Source: Eubacterium sp. (GTDB taxonomy: Bacteria; Bacillota; Clostridia; Oscillospirales; Acutalibacteraceae). From it: a stretch of 60,259 bases of DNA. The translations under genes and the position numbers were made by a program. Under the pieces are notes generated by a model. That model was not told where the DNA came from. It did no database searches and saw only the letters and a program-made list of their open reading frames with translations. This document shows, piece after piece, positions 8,491 through 17,478 of the stretch (position 1 is its first letter; every line of letters starts with the position of its first letter). The stretch spans positions 1-60,259 of the forward strand of contig DVEP01000039.1 of assembly GCA_015655975.1 (NCBI GenBank), in the 5' to 3' direction.

Positions 8491-8528
8491 TTTTAAAAAC
8501 AAACAACCACCCTATTGGGTGGTTGTTT
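8491..8528 (-). terminator. Terminator after tRNA-Ser(GCU)
   Basis: AAACAACCACCC (8501-8512) and GGGTGGTTGTTT (8517-8528) form a 12-bp stem with a 4-base loop. A T-rich tail follows on the minus strand (8491-8500). Confidence 0.8.
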
Positions 8529-8529
8529 T

Positions 8530-8620
8530 TGGCGGAGAAGGAGGGACTCGAACCCTCGCACCGGTTACCCGACCTACACCCTTAGCAGGGGTGCCTCGTC
8601 ACCAACTTGAGTACTTCTCC
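8530..8620 (-). tRNA. tRNA-Ser (anticodon GCU)
   Basis: On the minus strand GGAGAAG (5') pairs with CTTCTCC (3') as the acceptor stem. The T-loop GGTTCGAGTCC is present, the anticodon loop reads CTGCTAA (anticodon GCU), and a long variable arm typical of serine tRNA is present. CCA is encoded. Confidence 0.95.
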
Positions 8621-8656
8621 GTGTTGTAACGCCGTTTAAACGATATAAAAATCAGC

Positions 8657-8684
8657 AAAGAAACCAACATTTGTTGGTTTCTTT
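8657..8684 (-). terminator. Hairpin between the two tRNA-Ser genes (terminator or processing hairpin)
   Basis: AAAGAAACCAACA (8657-8669) and TGTTGGTTTCTTT (8672-8684) form a perfect 13-bp stem just 3' of tRNA-Ser(UGA). The T-rich stretch downstream on the minus strand (ATTTTTATA) starts several bases after the stem, so termination may be partial and the two tRNAs could be cotranscribed. Confidence 0.5.
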
Positions 8685-8687
8685 GAA

Positions 8688-8776
8688 TGGCGGAGAGAGT
8701 GGGATTCGAACCCACGGTGCCTTGCGACACGACGGTTTTCAAGACCGTTCCGTTATGACCACTTCGGTATCTCTCC
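8688..8776 (-). tRNA. tRNA-Ser (anticodon UGA)
   Basis: On the minus strand the acceptor stem is GGAGAGA with TCTCTCC. The T-loop GGTTCGAATCC, anticodon loop CTTGAAA (anticodon UGA), long variable arm and encoded CCA are present. Confidence 0.95.
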
Positions 8777-8900
8777 GTAAGTCTTTAACATATTATCACA
8801 GTTAGTTTTAATTGTCAATAGGAAAATGAATATTTTTTATAAATATTGAAAAACAATGCTTTTTTAAAAAAATCAGTTTGAATTTCGCAGTCTGAAAAAA

Positions 8901-8939
8901 GCAAAACAAAAAACGACTGACCTGTGAATCAGTCGTTTT
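8901..8939 (-). terminator. Terminator after the zinc-ribbon gene
   Basis: AAAACGACTGA (8910-8920) and TCAGTCGTTTT (8929-8939) form an 11-bp stem. On the minus strand the tail is T-rich (TTTGTTTTGC). Confidence 0.8.
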
Positions 8940-8950
8940 GAATTTGAAGT

Positions 8951-9229
8951 TTAATCTTCTTTCATTTTTGAAAAGCATTCGCTGCAATATACAGGTCTGT
9001 CATCTCTCGGTACAAAAGGTACCTGGCATTCTGCACCGCATGCAGCACAAACAGCTTTGTGCATTTCTCTCGGCGCTTTCATAGAAGCTTTTCTTTTGTC
9101 TCTGCAGTCTTTACAGCGTTGTGGTTCGTTTTCAAAGCCTTTTTCAGCATAAAATTCCTGCTCGCCGGCAGTAAAAACAAATTCTTTTCCGCATTCTTTA
9201 CAAGTGAGTGTTTTGTCTTCGTACATCAT
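8951..9229 (-). CDS. Small double zinc-ribbon protein
   Basis: A 92-residue protein with two Cys4 zinc-binding units. The first has CKEC near residue 10 and CKDC near residue 39. The second has CAAC near residue 61 and CSEC near residue 82, with VPFVPRDDRPVYC between. This matches the small CxxC-x17-CxxC/zinc-ribbon proteins found widely in bacteria, whose function is not established. Ribosome binding site GAGGT precedes ATG; a second ATG follows immediately. It has its own terminator and lies downstream of a SigH-like sigma factor gene, with 20 bases between, so the two may be cotranscribed. Confidence 0.8.
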   Translation of the reverse strand: MMYEDKTLTCKECGKEFVFTAGEQEFYAEKGFENEPQRCKDCRDKRKASMKAPREMHKAVCAACGAECQVPFVPRDDRPVYCSECFSKMKED

Positions 9230-9249
9230 TGATTACCTCGTTTTGATTT

Positions 9250-9831
9250 TTAGTTTTCGAATTCGTCAGAAGATGCTGTCTTCTTGCGTATTCTTTGCAT
9301 TGCATTATCAATAGCTTTTGGTTTTTTGTTAAGCTTTTCCGCGATTTCAGAATAACTGTATCCCATTGTATGGAGTTTCAAAACCTCGTTTTCAAATGCG
9401 GATAATTTTTCTTCCAGCAGTTGAGTTAACATTGAAACATACTCTGTAGAGAGAAATGTTTCTTCTGCACTCAAAGATTTATCGGCGGCAGACAGATATT
9501 CTTCTTCAAGAGGAACGACTGCGTCTGTCGGAAAATCTTTTTTGCGCATTACTTTTCGCAGGGCTGACTTTACGGCGTTTGAAGCACAGGTATAGGCATA
9601 GGATTTAAAAGAAGATTCCTTTGTCTCATCAAACGAGTAAATTGCACCGATGAAACCTATCAACCCTTCTTGAACCAAATCGTCTTTGTCAATAGGGGCA
9701 TTGCGGTATTTGTCGGCAATAGATTCTACCATTTTGCGATAATTAAGTATAAGCGTATTTATGGCATTTTTGTCGCCACTTAATGCAAGGGCGAGTAGTT
9801 GAGTATCTGTTAAATAGTTTTTTTCAGACAT
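9250..9831 (-). CDS. RNA polymerase sigma factor, SigH-like
   Basis: A 193-residue sigma-70 family protein starting at MSEKNYLTD, the ATG behind GGAGGAATT. Region 2 shows YRKMVESIADKYRNAPIDKDDLVQEGLIGFIGAIYSF in overlapping pieces. Region 4 shows LSAFENEVLKLHTMGYSYSEIAEKL and KAIDNAMQRIRKK, close to the C-terminus of SigH of spore formers. SigH drives early sporulation genes including the spoIIA operon, which is also in this window (57171-58568). Assignment to SigH rather than another small sigma-70 protein rests on region 4 likeness and length. Confidence 0.75.
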   Translation of the reverse strand: MSEKNYLTDTQLLALALSGDKNAINTLILNYRKMVESIADKYRNAPIDKDDLVQEGLIGFIGAIYSFDETKESSFKSYAYTCASNAVKSALRKVMRKKDFPTDAVVPLEEEYLSAADKSLSAEETFLSTEYVSMLTQLLEEKLSAFENEVLKLHTMGYSYSEIAEKLNKKPKAIDNAMQRIRKKTASSDEFEN

Positions 9832-10011
9832 AATTCCTCCACTCATTTTAAAGATAACTCAAAATTGTTTGTTTGTCAATAAAAAAATTGTAGAAAATGC
9901 ACAATTTTTAAATTATTCATAAATTGTTTTGACACATTTTGAAAAGTGTCAAGAAGAAATTTGAAATATTAAAATAAAACGCCTGAGTAGGATGATTTAT
10001 TAAAAAGATGA

Positions 10012-10050
10012 AAATTTAAAAAATAAGGGCTGTAAAACAGCCCTTATTTT
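10012..10050 (-). terminator. Terminator after ychF
   Basis: AAAATAAGGGCTGT (10020-10033) and ACAGCCCTTATTTT (10037-10050) form a 14-bp stem with a 3-base loop. Its 5' arm touches the ychF stop codon, and a T-rich tail follows on the minus strand. Confidence 0.85.
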
Positions 10051-11144
10051 TATACATTAAATCTGAACAGTACAATGTCGCCGTCTTTCATTACATATTC
10101 TTTTCCCTCACTGCGTACAAGACCTTTTTCTTTTGCGGCAGTCATTGAACCGCACGCAACAAGGTCATCAAAGTGAACAACTTCCGCTCTGATAAATCCA
10201 CGCTCAAAGTCGGTGTGAATTTTGCCTGCGGCCTGAGGTGCTTTTGTACCGTCTTTGATTGTCCAGGCTCTGACTTCGGGTTTGCCTGCTGTGAGATAAG
10301 ATATGAGTCCCAAGAGTTTGTAACTTTTTTTGATAAGACGGTCCAAGCCACTTTTTTCAAGTCCGAGGTCAGCAAGAAACATTTGCTTTTCGTCTTCTTC
10401 AAGAGTTGCTATCTGGGCTTCGATTTCTGCACATATCGGCAGTGTTTCGGCACCTTCTTCAGCGGCAATTTGCTCCACTTTTTTATAGTTTTCGTTGTCT
10501 TCAATTCCGTTTGCAAAGTCGTCTTCACTCATATTGCATGCGTAAATAACTTTTTTGTATGTCAAAAGAGGAATATCGTTGAGTATCTCTTTTTCTTCAT
10601 CTGTCATTTCAATACTTCTTGCAGTTTTGCCCTGTTCCATTTCGGCAATGAGTCTTTCGAGAAAATCTACTTCAAAAGCAAGCGATTTGTCGCCCTTCAT
10701 TGCTTTTTTTGAACGGTCAAGTCGTCTTGCAAGCATATCGAGGTCGCTGAAAATAAGTTCAAGATTGATTGTTTCAATATCTCTTGCAGGGTCTATCGAA
10801 CCGTCAACATGGGTAATGTCCGTGTTTTCAAAACAACGCACAACATGGATGATGGCGTCAACTTCTCTGATGTGGCTTAAAAATTTGTTGCCCAAACCTT
10901 CGCCTTTAGAAGCGCCTTTTACAAGACCTGCAATGTCAACAAACTCTATTGTTGCAGGGGTGAATTTGTCCGGGGTGTACATTTCTCTCAATTTGTCAAG
11001 TCTTTCGTCAGGCACGCAAACCATACCGACATTTGGCTCAATGGTGCAAAAAGGGTAGTTTGCAGATTGTGCTCCCGCATTTGTAATGGCGTTGAAAAGA
11101 GTGCTCTTTCCGACATTCGGCAATCCGACAATTCCGAGTTTCAT
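10050..11144 (-). CDS. ychF: Redox-regulated ATPase / Obg-family GTPase-like protein YchF
   Basis: A 364-residue protein from MKLGIVGLPNVGKST, the usual YchF length; the 14 extra upstream codons are rejected because the ATG at 11144 has AGGA and the conserved N-terminus. Visible motifs are the P-loop GLPNVGKS, the switch segment FVDIAGLVKGASKGEGLGNKFL and the NMSE variant of the base-recognition motif that favours ATP in this family. The C-terminal TGS-type domain ends VKDGDIVLFRFNV-like. YchF binds ribosomes and acts in translation and stress responses. It is a single-gene unit. Confidence 0.95.
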   Translation of the reverse strand: MKLGIVGLPNVGKSTLFNAITNAGAQSANYPFCTIEPNVGMVCVPDERLDKLREMYTPDKFTPATIEFVDIAGLVKGASKGEGLGNKFLSHIREVDAIIHVVRCFENTDITHVDGSIDPARDIETINLELIFSDLDMLARRLDRSKKAMKGDKSLAFEVDFLERLIAEMEQGKTARSIEMTDEEKEILNDIPLLTYKKVIYACNMSEDDFANGIEDNENYKKVEQIAAEEGAETLPICAEIEAQIATLEEDEKQMFLADLGLEKSGLDRLIKKSYKLLGLISYLTAGKPEVRAWTIKDGTKAPQAAGKIHTDFERGFIRAEVVHFDDLVACGSMTAAKEKGLVRSEGKEYVMKDGDIVLFRFNV

Positions 11145-11346
11145 TAAAAAATTCCTCCGTTTCGGAATAATAATCAATTCTACCAATAGAGTATATATTA
11201 TTTTCGCTTGTTTTACAAGTAAAAATTAAATTGCTTTAAAACACACTGATTTTGTACCGTGTTAATGGAACTGTTTATGAAAAATGAGATATGAAAATAC
11301 TTACAAAATAATTAATATAAACATATTAATAGTTGAATATGTCTTC

Positions 11347-11375
11347 TTGACTTTAAATAAAAAATAATTTAAAAT
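11347..11375 (+). promoter_or_regulatory. Candidate promoter of ilvB-ilvN-leuCD
   Basis: TTGACT (11347-11352) and TAAAAT (11370-11375) are 17 bases apart in very AT-rich DNA. The start would fall near 11382, leaving a leader of only about 30 bases. There is thus no room for a T-box or long leucine attenuator. Confidence 0.5.
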
Positions 11376-11414
11376 ATATAATCAAAATTTATAAAAATAA
11401 AGGAGCGTGCTTTT

Positions 11415-13073
11415 ATGAAATTAAACGGCTCACAAATAGTTCTTGAAGTTTTAAAAGAACAGGGCGTAGATACAGTCTTTGGTTATCCCGGTGGTACAAT
11501 ACTAAATATTTTTGATGAGCTATATAAATACGGCGATACTTTCAATCATATATTGACAGCGCACGAGCAGGGCGCTTCGCACGCTGCCGACGGCTATGCG
11601 AGAGCCACGGGCAAAACAGGTGTTTGTTTTGCAACATCAGGTCCCGGTTCGACAAATTTGGTTACGGGTATAGCAACTGCTTTTATGGACTCTGTACCGA
11701 TTGTAGCAATCACTTGCAATGTTGCCACATCGCTTATCGGCAGAGACTCTTTTCAGGAGATAGATATTAAAGGTATTACAATGCCTATAACAAAACACAA
11801 CTTTTTTGTGGAAGATGTTACAGAACTTGCAGATGTTTTAAGAAAAGCGTTCAAGATTGCCGAAAGCGGCAGAAAAGGTCCTGTACTTGTAGATATTTGT
11901 AAAGATGTTACTGCAACAGAGTGCGAATATACACCTTGCGAAAAGCAAGAACCGAACGAAATCGCTTTGCCTAAAAAGACCTGCGTTGACAGAGCAGTAG
12001 AACTTCTTTCTAACTGTAAAAAACCGCTTATTTATGTAGGCGGCGGCGCAATATCTTCAGATATAGGCGAAAAGTTGATTACATTTGCAGAAAAACTTGA
12101 CGCGCCTGTTGTTTCTTCATTGATGGGACTCGGCGCATTTCCGAACGGACATGAACTCCATGTCGGTTTAATCGGTATGCACGGCAGATTTGAAGCAAAC
12201 AGAGCCGCTTTTAAGTGTGATGTTTTAATTACCTGCGGAGCAAGATTTTCTGACCGTGTTGCAGGCAACAGAAAGAAATTTGCACCTAACGCAGAAATTT
12301 TACATATAGATATTGACCCTGCGGAAATGGATAAAAATATCGTTTCAAACTATCACCTGAGAGGCAATATTTCAGATATCATTCCGATGCTCACTCAGGC
12401 TATTGAGCAATGCGACCACAGTGAATGGAAAAAAGAAATCGCAGAGTGGAAACATCCGTTTGTTCAAAATCAAATCGGCAACTATGTAAATCCTCAAAAA
12501 GTAATTGAAGCTGCCGACAAATATACAAAAGACGACGCAATCGTTGTTACGGATGTAGGACAGCATCAGCTTTGGGCGGCACAGTTCTACAAGTTTAAAC
12601 AACCTCGTACAATGCTCACTTCGGGCGGTCTCGGAACAATGGGCTACTCAATGGGCGCTGCAATAGGTGCGAGCGTAGGCACAGGCAAGCAGGTTGTAAT
12701 GTTTGCAGGCGACGGCGGTTTCCATATGAATTTGACAGAACTTGCTACCATGAGAAGTTACAATGTTCCTGTTGTAATGGTTATTATGAACAACACCGTT
12801 CTCGGAATGGTTCGTCAGTGGCAAAAGATTTTTTACGACAAGCGCTATGCGGACACAGACCCGCATCGTCAGACAGACTTTGTGAAAGTTGCAGAGGCTT
12901 TTGGTATTAAAGGTTTCAGAATAGATTCAAACGACCAAATTGACGAAGTGATGAAAACTGCAATAGAACTTAACGAGCCTGTTTTGATAGATTGCAGAAT
13001 TTCGCCTGATTCAAATGTTTTACCTATGATTCCTCCGGGCGGTGCCAGCGAGGATATTATCGAAGAAATGTGA
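11415..13073 (+). CDS. ilvB: Acetolactate synthase, large (catalytic) subunit
   Basis: A 552-residue thiamine-diphosphate enzyme that condenses two pyruvates, or pyruvate and 2-oxobutyrate, in branched-chain amino acid synthesis. Seen in order: GYPGGTILNIFDEL with the family's N-terminal motif, HEQGASHAADGYARATGK with the catalytic Glu, ATSGPGSTNLVTGIA, then the C-terminal ThDP-binding GDGGFHMNLTEL followed by NNTVLGMV. The start follows AAAGGAG. Its stop is directly followed by the ilvN ribosome binding site, so the subunits are made together. Feedback control by valine would act through ilvN. Confidence 0.95.
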   Translation: MKLNGSQIVLEVLKEQGVDTVFGYPGGTILNIFDELYKYGDTFNHILTAHEQGASHAADGYARATGKTGVCFATSGPGSTNLVTGIATAFMDSVPIVAITCNVATSLIGRDSFQEIDIKGITMPITKHNFFVEDVTELADVLRKAFKIAESGRKGPVLVDICKDVTATECEYTPCEKQEPNEIALPKKTCVDRAVELLSNCKKPLIYVGGGAISSDIGEKLITFAEKLDAPVVSSLMGLGAFPNGHELHVGLIGMHGRFEANRAAFKCDVLITCGARFSDRVAGNRKKFAPNAEILHIDIDPAEMDKNIVSNYHLRGNISDIIPMLTQAIEQCDHSEWKKEIAEWKHPFVQNQIGNYVNPQKVIEAADKYTKDDAIVVTDVGQHQLWAAQFYKFKQPRTMLTSGGLGTMGYSMGAAIGASVGTGKQVVMFAGDGGFHMNLTELATMRSYNVPVVMVIMNNTVLGMVRQWQKIFYDKRYADTDPHRQTDFVKVAEAFGIKGFRIDSNDQIDEVMKTAIELNEPVLIDCRISPDSNVLPMIPPGGASEDIIEEM

Positions 13074-13084
13074 GGAAGATTTTT

Positions 13085-13600
13085 ATGGATACAAAAAGTA
13101 AAATGATTTTATCCGTACTTGTTGAAAATGCAAGCGGTGTTTTACAGCGTGTTGCAAGTCTTTTCACAAGAAGAGGTTTCAATATTGAGTCTCTTACGGT
13201 TTCTGAAACGGAAGACCCTCATTTTTCCCGTATGACAATAGCTTGTATAACGGAAGAAGAAAATTTCAGGCAGGTAGAGATGCAGCTTTTAAAACTTGAG
13301 GTTGTCAAAAAGGTTTTGTTGCTTACAGATTCAGAGTCAATTTCTTCTGAACTTTTGCTTGTTAAAGTCGAGGCGCAGACTTTGGAAGATAAAAACAATA
13401 TTTTAAGTATAAATCAAAAGTACGGCGCAAGAACAAGAGATATTTCGGAAAAATCTATTACTCTTGAATTTACGGGTACAAACGAAGCCGTAAATGATTT
13501 TATTGCAGATGTTGAAAAGTACGGAATAATAGAAATGGCAAGAACCGGCGTTACTGCGCTTAAAAGAGGGTGCAGTTCAATCATAGATTCTATTGTATAA
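13085..13600 (+). CDS. ilvN: Acetolactate synthase, small regulatory subunit
   Basis: A 171-residue protein with an N-terminal ACT domain: ILSVLVENASGVLQRVASLF, then RRGFNIESLTVSETEDP. The C-terminal half is the IlvN/IlvH dimerization domain. The ATG at 13085 is preferred to the GTG at 13070 because GAGGAAG lies 7 bases ahead of it. It binds IlvB, raises its activity and carries the branched-chain amino acid feedback site. It is in operon with ilvB, 11 bases downstream, and is followed by leuC after 15 bases. Confidence 0.94.
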   Translation: MDTKSKMILSVLVENASGVLQRVASLFTRRGFNIESLTVSETEDPHFSRMTIACITEEENFRQVEMQLLKLEVVKKVLLLTDSESISSELLLVKVEAQTLEDKNNILSINQKYGARTRDISEKSITLEFTGTNEAVNDFIADVEKYGIIEMARTGVTALKRGCSSIIDSIV

Positions 13601-13615
13601 ATAGGGGTGGTATTT

Positions 13616-14875
13616 ATGGGAATGACTATGACTCAAAAAATTCTTGCTTCACACGCAGGCCTGGAAAGTGTCAAAGCAGGTCAGCTTATTGAAGCAGATT
13701 TAGATATGGTGCTCGGCAATGATGTTACATCGCCTGTCGCTATAAATGAAATGAATAAGTTTGGTAAAAAAAGTGTTTTTGATAAAAATAAAATTTCACT
13801 TGTAATGGACCATTTTACTCCGAACAAAGATATTAAGTCGGCACAAAACTGCAAGCAGGTGAGAGAGTTTGCAATGCTTCACAATATCAAGCATTTTTAT
13901 GATGTCGGCAATATGGGGATTGAACACGCGCTTTTACCCGAACAGGGTATTGTAACCTGCGGAGATTGTATTATCGGTGCAGACAGTCATACTTGTACAT
14001 ACGGCGCTTTAGGTGCGTTTTCAACAGGTGTCGGCTCGACAGATATGGCGGCAGGTATGGCAACAGGCAAAGCGTGGTTCAAAGTTCCGTCTGCTATCAA
14101 GGTTGTCATTAGCGGACAAAAGCCGAAGTTTGTCAGCGGCAAAGATGTTGTTTTGCATCTTATCGGTATGATAGGTGTTGACGGTGCTTTGTACAAAAGT
14201 TTGGAGTTTTGCGGAGACGGTGTTAAAAATCTTTCTATGGACGACAGGCTTTGTATTTGCAATATGGCTATTGAGTGCGGTGCTAAAAACGGAATTTTCC
14301 CTGTTGATGAAGTAACATTAGATTATGTGAACACAAGAAGCAAAAGAGAATATACTGTTTTTGAGGCTGACGATGACGCAGAATACGACAGTGTAATAGA
14401 AATCAATCTTTCTGAATTGAAACCGACAGTCGCTTTTCCTCATCTTCCCGAAAACACAAAAACCATTGACGAGTGTGAAAAAATATATATAGACCAAGTC
14501 GTTATAGGCTCTTGTACGAACGGCAGAATTGAAGATATGCGCGCAGCCGCAGAAATTTTAAAAGGCAAAAAAGTTGCAAAGAATGTCAGAACTATAATAA
14601 TTCCTGCAACTCAGCATATATATTTACAGTGCATTAAAGAAGGTCTTGCAGAGATTTTTATAAATGCCGGTGCAATCATCTCTACACCGACTTGCGGTCC
14701 GTGTTTGGGCGGTCATATGGGAATACTTGCAAAAGGCGAAAAGGCTGTTTCTACATCTAACAGAAACTTTGTCGGCAGAATGGGACACACCGAGTCAGAA
14801 ATATATCTTGCAAGTCCCTATGTTGCGGCTGCTTCGGCAGTTATGGGCTATATTGCAGACCCGTCAGAAGTTTAA
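13616..14875 (+). CDS. leuC: 3-Isopropylmalate dehydratase, large subunit
   Basis: A 419-residue aconitase-family protein isomerizing 2- to 3-isopropylmalate in leucine synthesis with LeuD. It starts MGMTMTQKILA after GGGGTGG; three extra in-frame codons upstream are not needed. The [4Fe-4S] cysteines are visible in VIGSCTNG and TCGPCLGGHMG, and an upstream GADSHTCTYGALGAF segment holds the third Cys. Length fits the LeuC class found in clostridia and archaea, about 420 residues. leuD follows after 12 bases. Confidence 0.95.
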   Translation: MGMTMTQKILASHAGLESVKAGQLIEADLDMVLGNDVTSPVAINEMNKFGKKSVFDKNKISLVMDHFTPNKDIKSAQNCKQVREFAMLHNIKHFYDVGNMGIEHALLPEQGIVTCGDCIIGADSHTCTYGALGAFSTGVGSTDMAAGMATGKAWFKVPSAIKVVISGQKPKFVSGKDVVLHLIGMIGVDGALYKSLEFCGDGVKNLSMDDRLCICNMAIECGAKNGIFPVDEVTLDYVNTRSKREYTVFEADDDAEYDSVIEINLSELKPTVAFPHLPENTKTIDECEKIYIDQVVIGSCTNGRIEDMRAAAEILKGKKVAKNVRTIIIPATQHIYLQCIKEGLAEIFINAGAIISTPTCGPCLGGHMGILAKGEKAVSTSNRNFVGRMGHTESEIYLASPYVAAASAVMGYIADPSEV

Positions 14876-14887
14876 GGAGGAAGAGTT

Positions 14888-15367
14888 ATGAATGCAAATG
14901 GTTTTGTACACAAATTCGGCGACAATGTTGACACAGATGTTATAATACCTGCAAGGTATCTTAACTCTACCGATGCAAAGGAACTTGCCGCGCATTGTAT
15001 GGAAGATATTGACGCTGATTTTGTTAAAAAAGTAAAAGAAGGCGACATAATAGTTGCAAAAGCAAATTTCGGCTGCGGTTCTTCAAGAGAACACGCCCCG
15101 CTTGTCATTAAAGAGTGTGGTGTTTCCTGCGTAATTGCATCTACTTTTGCAAGAATTTTTTACAGAAACGCTATCAATATCGGTTTGCCTATTCTTGAGT
15201 GCGATGAGGCTGCAAATGATATTGCCGACGGGGACAATGTAAGCATTGATTTTGACAGCGGTATCATTACAAACAATACAACAGGCAAAGAGTATAAAGC
15301 AGAGCCGTTTCCGAAGTTTATACAAAATATCATCAAAAACGGCGGTTTGATGAATTCAATCAAATAA
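14888..15367 (+). CDS. leuD: 3-Isopropylmalate dehydratase, small subunit
   Basis: A 159-residue swivel domain with GDNVDTDVIIPARYL near the N-terminus and FGCGSSREHAPLVIKECG, the substrate-loop signature of LeuD. The short length matches LeuD partners of the 420-residue LeuC class. It starts at ATG behind AAGGAGG. leuA, leuB, ilvC and ilvD are not in the window, so the remainder of leucine and isoleucine/valine synthesis must be encoded elsewhere. Confidence 0.95.
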   Translation: MNANGFVHKFGDNVDTDVIIPARYLNSTDAKELAAHCMEDIDADFVKKVKEGDIIVAKANFGCGSSREHAPLVIKECGVSCVIASTFARIFYRNAINIGLPILECDEAANDIADGDNVSIDFDSGIITNNTTGKEYKAEPFPKFIQNIIKNGGLMNSIK

Positions 15368-15455
15368 AGTAAACAGTACAGGCAATTAATATTAATGTAT
15401 TAATGTTAATTTGTATTGAATATTTAAATATGTAGTATATAAGAGGCAAATTAGA

Positions 15456-15869
15456 ATGGCTGAGATTTTTGAAATTACTAAAGAAGCGTTGAGAAAAGGT
15501 TGGAGCAATAAATTTGAGTACTGGTTTTGTCAGTCTGACTATATGCTCAGAAGTGTTGATACTCTGGGCGATTTTGAGAATGAAACAGATTTGAGCACTT
15601 CGACCTATCTTGTTTCAAAAGGTTATATTCCTTATTTTACAATAAGTGAAGAAGAAGTAATAAAAAAGTTTATAGCACAACTCGGCAACAAAAAACTTGC
15701 AGAAATTTTTAAGGGCGTAAGCGATGAAGAATTGAGCGATACTTTTTGGAAGTATTTCAATGCGTATAAGCAAATCAGTGATACTTACGAAAAGTTTGAA
15801 GACGAGTATCTTCGCGCAAAGGCTGAAGATTGGTGCAAAGAAAACTCAATAAATTATAGATTTGTGTAA
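15456..15869 (+). CDS. Hypothetical acidic protein
   Basis: A 137-residue soluble protein with no signal peptide or membrane helix and no family that I recognise. It is rich in Asp/Glu and aromatic residues. Recognisable features are an N-terminal helix-like stretch, WSNKFEYWFCQSDYMLRS, and a C-terminal charged segment ending WCKENSINYRFV. It begins 88 bases after leuD behind AAGAGGC and ends at a strong terminator. It may be the last gene of the ilv-leu transcript or have its own AT-rich promoter. No function is proposed. Confidence 0.65.
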   Translation: MAEIFEITKEALRKGWSNKFEYWFCQSDYMLRSVDTLGDFENETDLSTSTYLVSKGYIPYFTISEEEVIKKFIAQLGNKKLAEIFKGVSDEELSDTFWKYFNAYKQISDTYEKFEDEYLRAKAEDWCKENSINYRFV

Positions 15870-15882
15870 AACAAAGAAGTGT

Positions 15883-15920
15883 AAAATGCGTTTGAAGTTT
15901 AAATTTCAAACGCATTTTTT
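15883..15920 (+). terminator. Terminator after the ilv-leu region
   Basis: AAAATGCGTTTGAA (15883-15896) and TTCAAACGCATTTT (15905-15918) form a 14-bp stem with a T-run. The following bases up to 16100 hold only AT-rich DNA with no gene I can support. Confidence 0.85.
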
Positions 15921-16103
15921 GCGTAAAAAAAGTGAATTTTATCATATACGAATGAATTTGATTGAAATTGAGTATTACAAATTCTTTTTACACATTCTCA
16001 AATGTGTAAAAAGAAAATATTAGACGAAATATAGATGAAAGGTTTAATAGTGAAAATAAATTAATATTTCTATTAAAAAATTATGAATTAAAAATGGAAA
16101 CTA

Positions 16104-16132
16104 TTGACTATTTTTTTAACTTGGTGTATATA
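16104..16132 (+). promoter_or_regulatory. Promoter of the first wall-protein gene
   Basis: TTGACT (16104-16109) and TATATA (16127-16132) with a 17-base spacer. The predicted leader is about 87 bases and contains the perfect palindrome AAAATGCATTTT (16181-16192), which also occurs in the leader of the next gene. Confidence 0.6.
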
Positions 16133-16225
16133 GGCAATAGTTAGCTGACAAATATAAATTGAACGATTTTGTCGATTTAGAAAATGCATTTTCAAAAAAA
16201 TATTGATTAAAGAAGGGTAATTAAT

Positions 16226-17453
16226 ATGAAAAAAACAAAAAAACTCCTTGCTGTTTTGTTATCATTGGTTATGTTGCTCGGCATAACTCCGATGGTTGCT
16301 TTTGCAGGTATAAGCGATGCAAATGATACAAAAAGATACAAAGAGATGTATAGCTATGAGACTCAGGTAAAAGATGCTACAATTAAAGTATATGCAACTT
16401 AATAATGCAACAGAAGACAGTGATAAAGCCATTGTTGAATTAGAAGCTAGAAATAATGAAAATATCCATGCTTGGTCTCAAGGAATCGGCTGGCAGCAAT
16501 TCCAGGCAGCAGATGTTGAAGGCTGGGAATGGGCAGGATTTACTTTTAATCAATGGTACGAAGGAGTTAACAAAGGCAATCGTACAGACAATGACCGTAT
16601 AGGTACAAGAACTGACAGATTTTCTTTCAGTGTTGATGGTAAAACAGGTGTAGATGTTGACCCGCTTGACCACTACAAAAATTGGAGAACTCCTTATGAC
16701 GGCGGACAACAAATTTCTGTTAACCGTTTGACTACTATCGGTGAAACATCAGGTAAGCCGATCGCTTATGAAGTATTTGCTAACTACAACCCAATCATTT
16801 CTGCTGAAATCGACGAAAACGGTACAATCACAGATGAGGGTAAAAAAGCAGTAGTTTACGGCGAAGACAAAACATTTGAAATCAAAGCAAATGACGGCTA
16901 TGTAATTGATTCTGTTTTGGTTGACGGCAAAGAAGTTAAAGATGCTGCTAATCAAAAAGAGTTTTCTTATACATTTGAAAATGTAGATGAACCTCATTCA
17001 ATTGTTGCAAAAACAGCAAAAGTATATACAGTAACATATACAGATGGTGTTGAAAATGAAGAAATTTTCAAAGACCAAGTATATACAGACCTTAGAGGAG
17101 GCTCTGAAACTCCTGAATTTGAAGGCACACCGTCAAGAGAAGGATATATTTTTAAAGGATGGTCTCCTGTATTTAACGATACAGTAACAGCAGATGTTGT
17201 ATATGTTGCACAGTGGGAGAAAGATGATACAACAGACCCGACAGACCCAACTACTCCTATTGACCCGTCAACTCCTGACGGAGACAACGGCAATAACGGA
17301 AACAACGGCAACGGCGATGCAGATTCACCGGAAATCCCTGATACAGGTAATTACGAAAGCATTTCTTTTGCAGTTGCTATGATGGTTTTGGCTATTGCAG
17401 GGGTTTGCGGAGCAGGTATTGCAATTTCAAAGAAGAAAAAAGCAGTTAAATAA
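16226..17453 (+). pseudogene. Secreted, sortase-anchored protein with InlB-type repeat, interrupted by a one-base frameshift
   Basis: The ATG at 16226 follows AAGGG and opens a good signal peptide, MKKTKKLLAVLLSLVMLLG continuing to an AFA-G cleavage site. That frame stops at TAA 16400-16402. Removing one T of the pair at 16399-16400 restores a continuous frame into the 17453 reading frame, giving YATNNATEDSD across the junction. The full protein would be about 408 residues. It has an unknown N-terminal domain, an InlB-B/Listeria-Bacteroides repeat (TPSREGYIFKGWSPVF, then YVAQWEK), a Pro/Asp/Asn-Gly-rich linker, and the sorting signal IPDTG, a hydrophobic helix and KKKK. It is either a real pseudogene or a sequencing error; codon use is normal on both sides. 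Confidence 0.8.
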
Positions 17454-17478
17454 GTAGTTTTTTTCACTTTCCAAATAT

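Noticed and set aside
11187..11414. T-box or leucine attenuator ahead of ilvB
   Set aside because: The predicted transcript start leaves only about 30 bases, and no TGGNACC-type T-box or Leu-rich leader peptide is seen.
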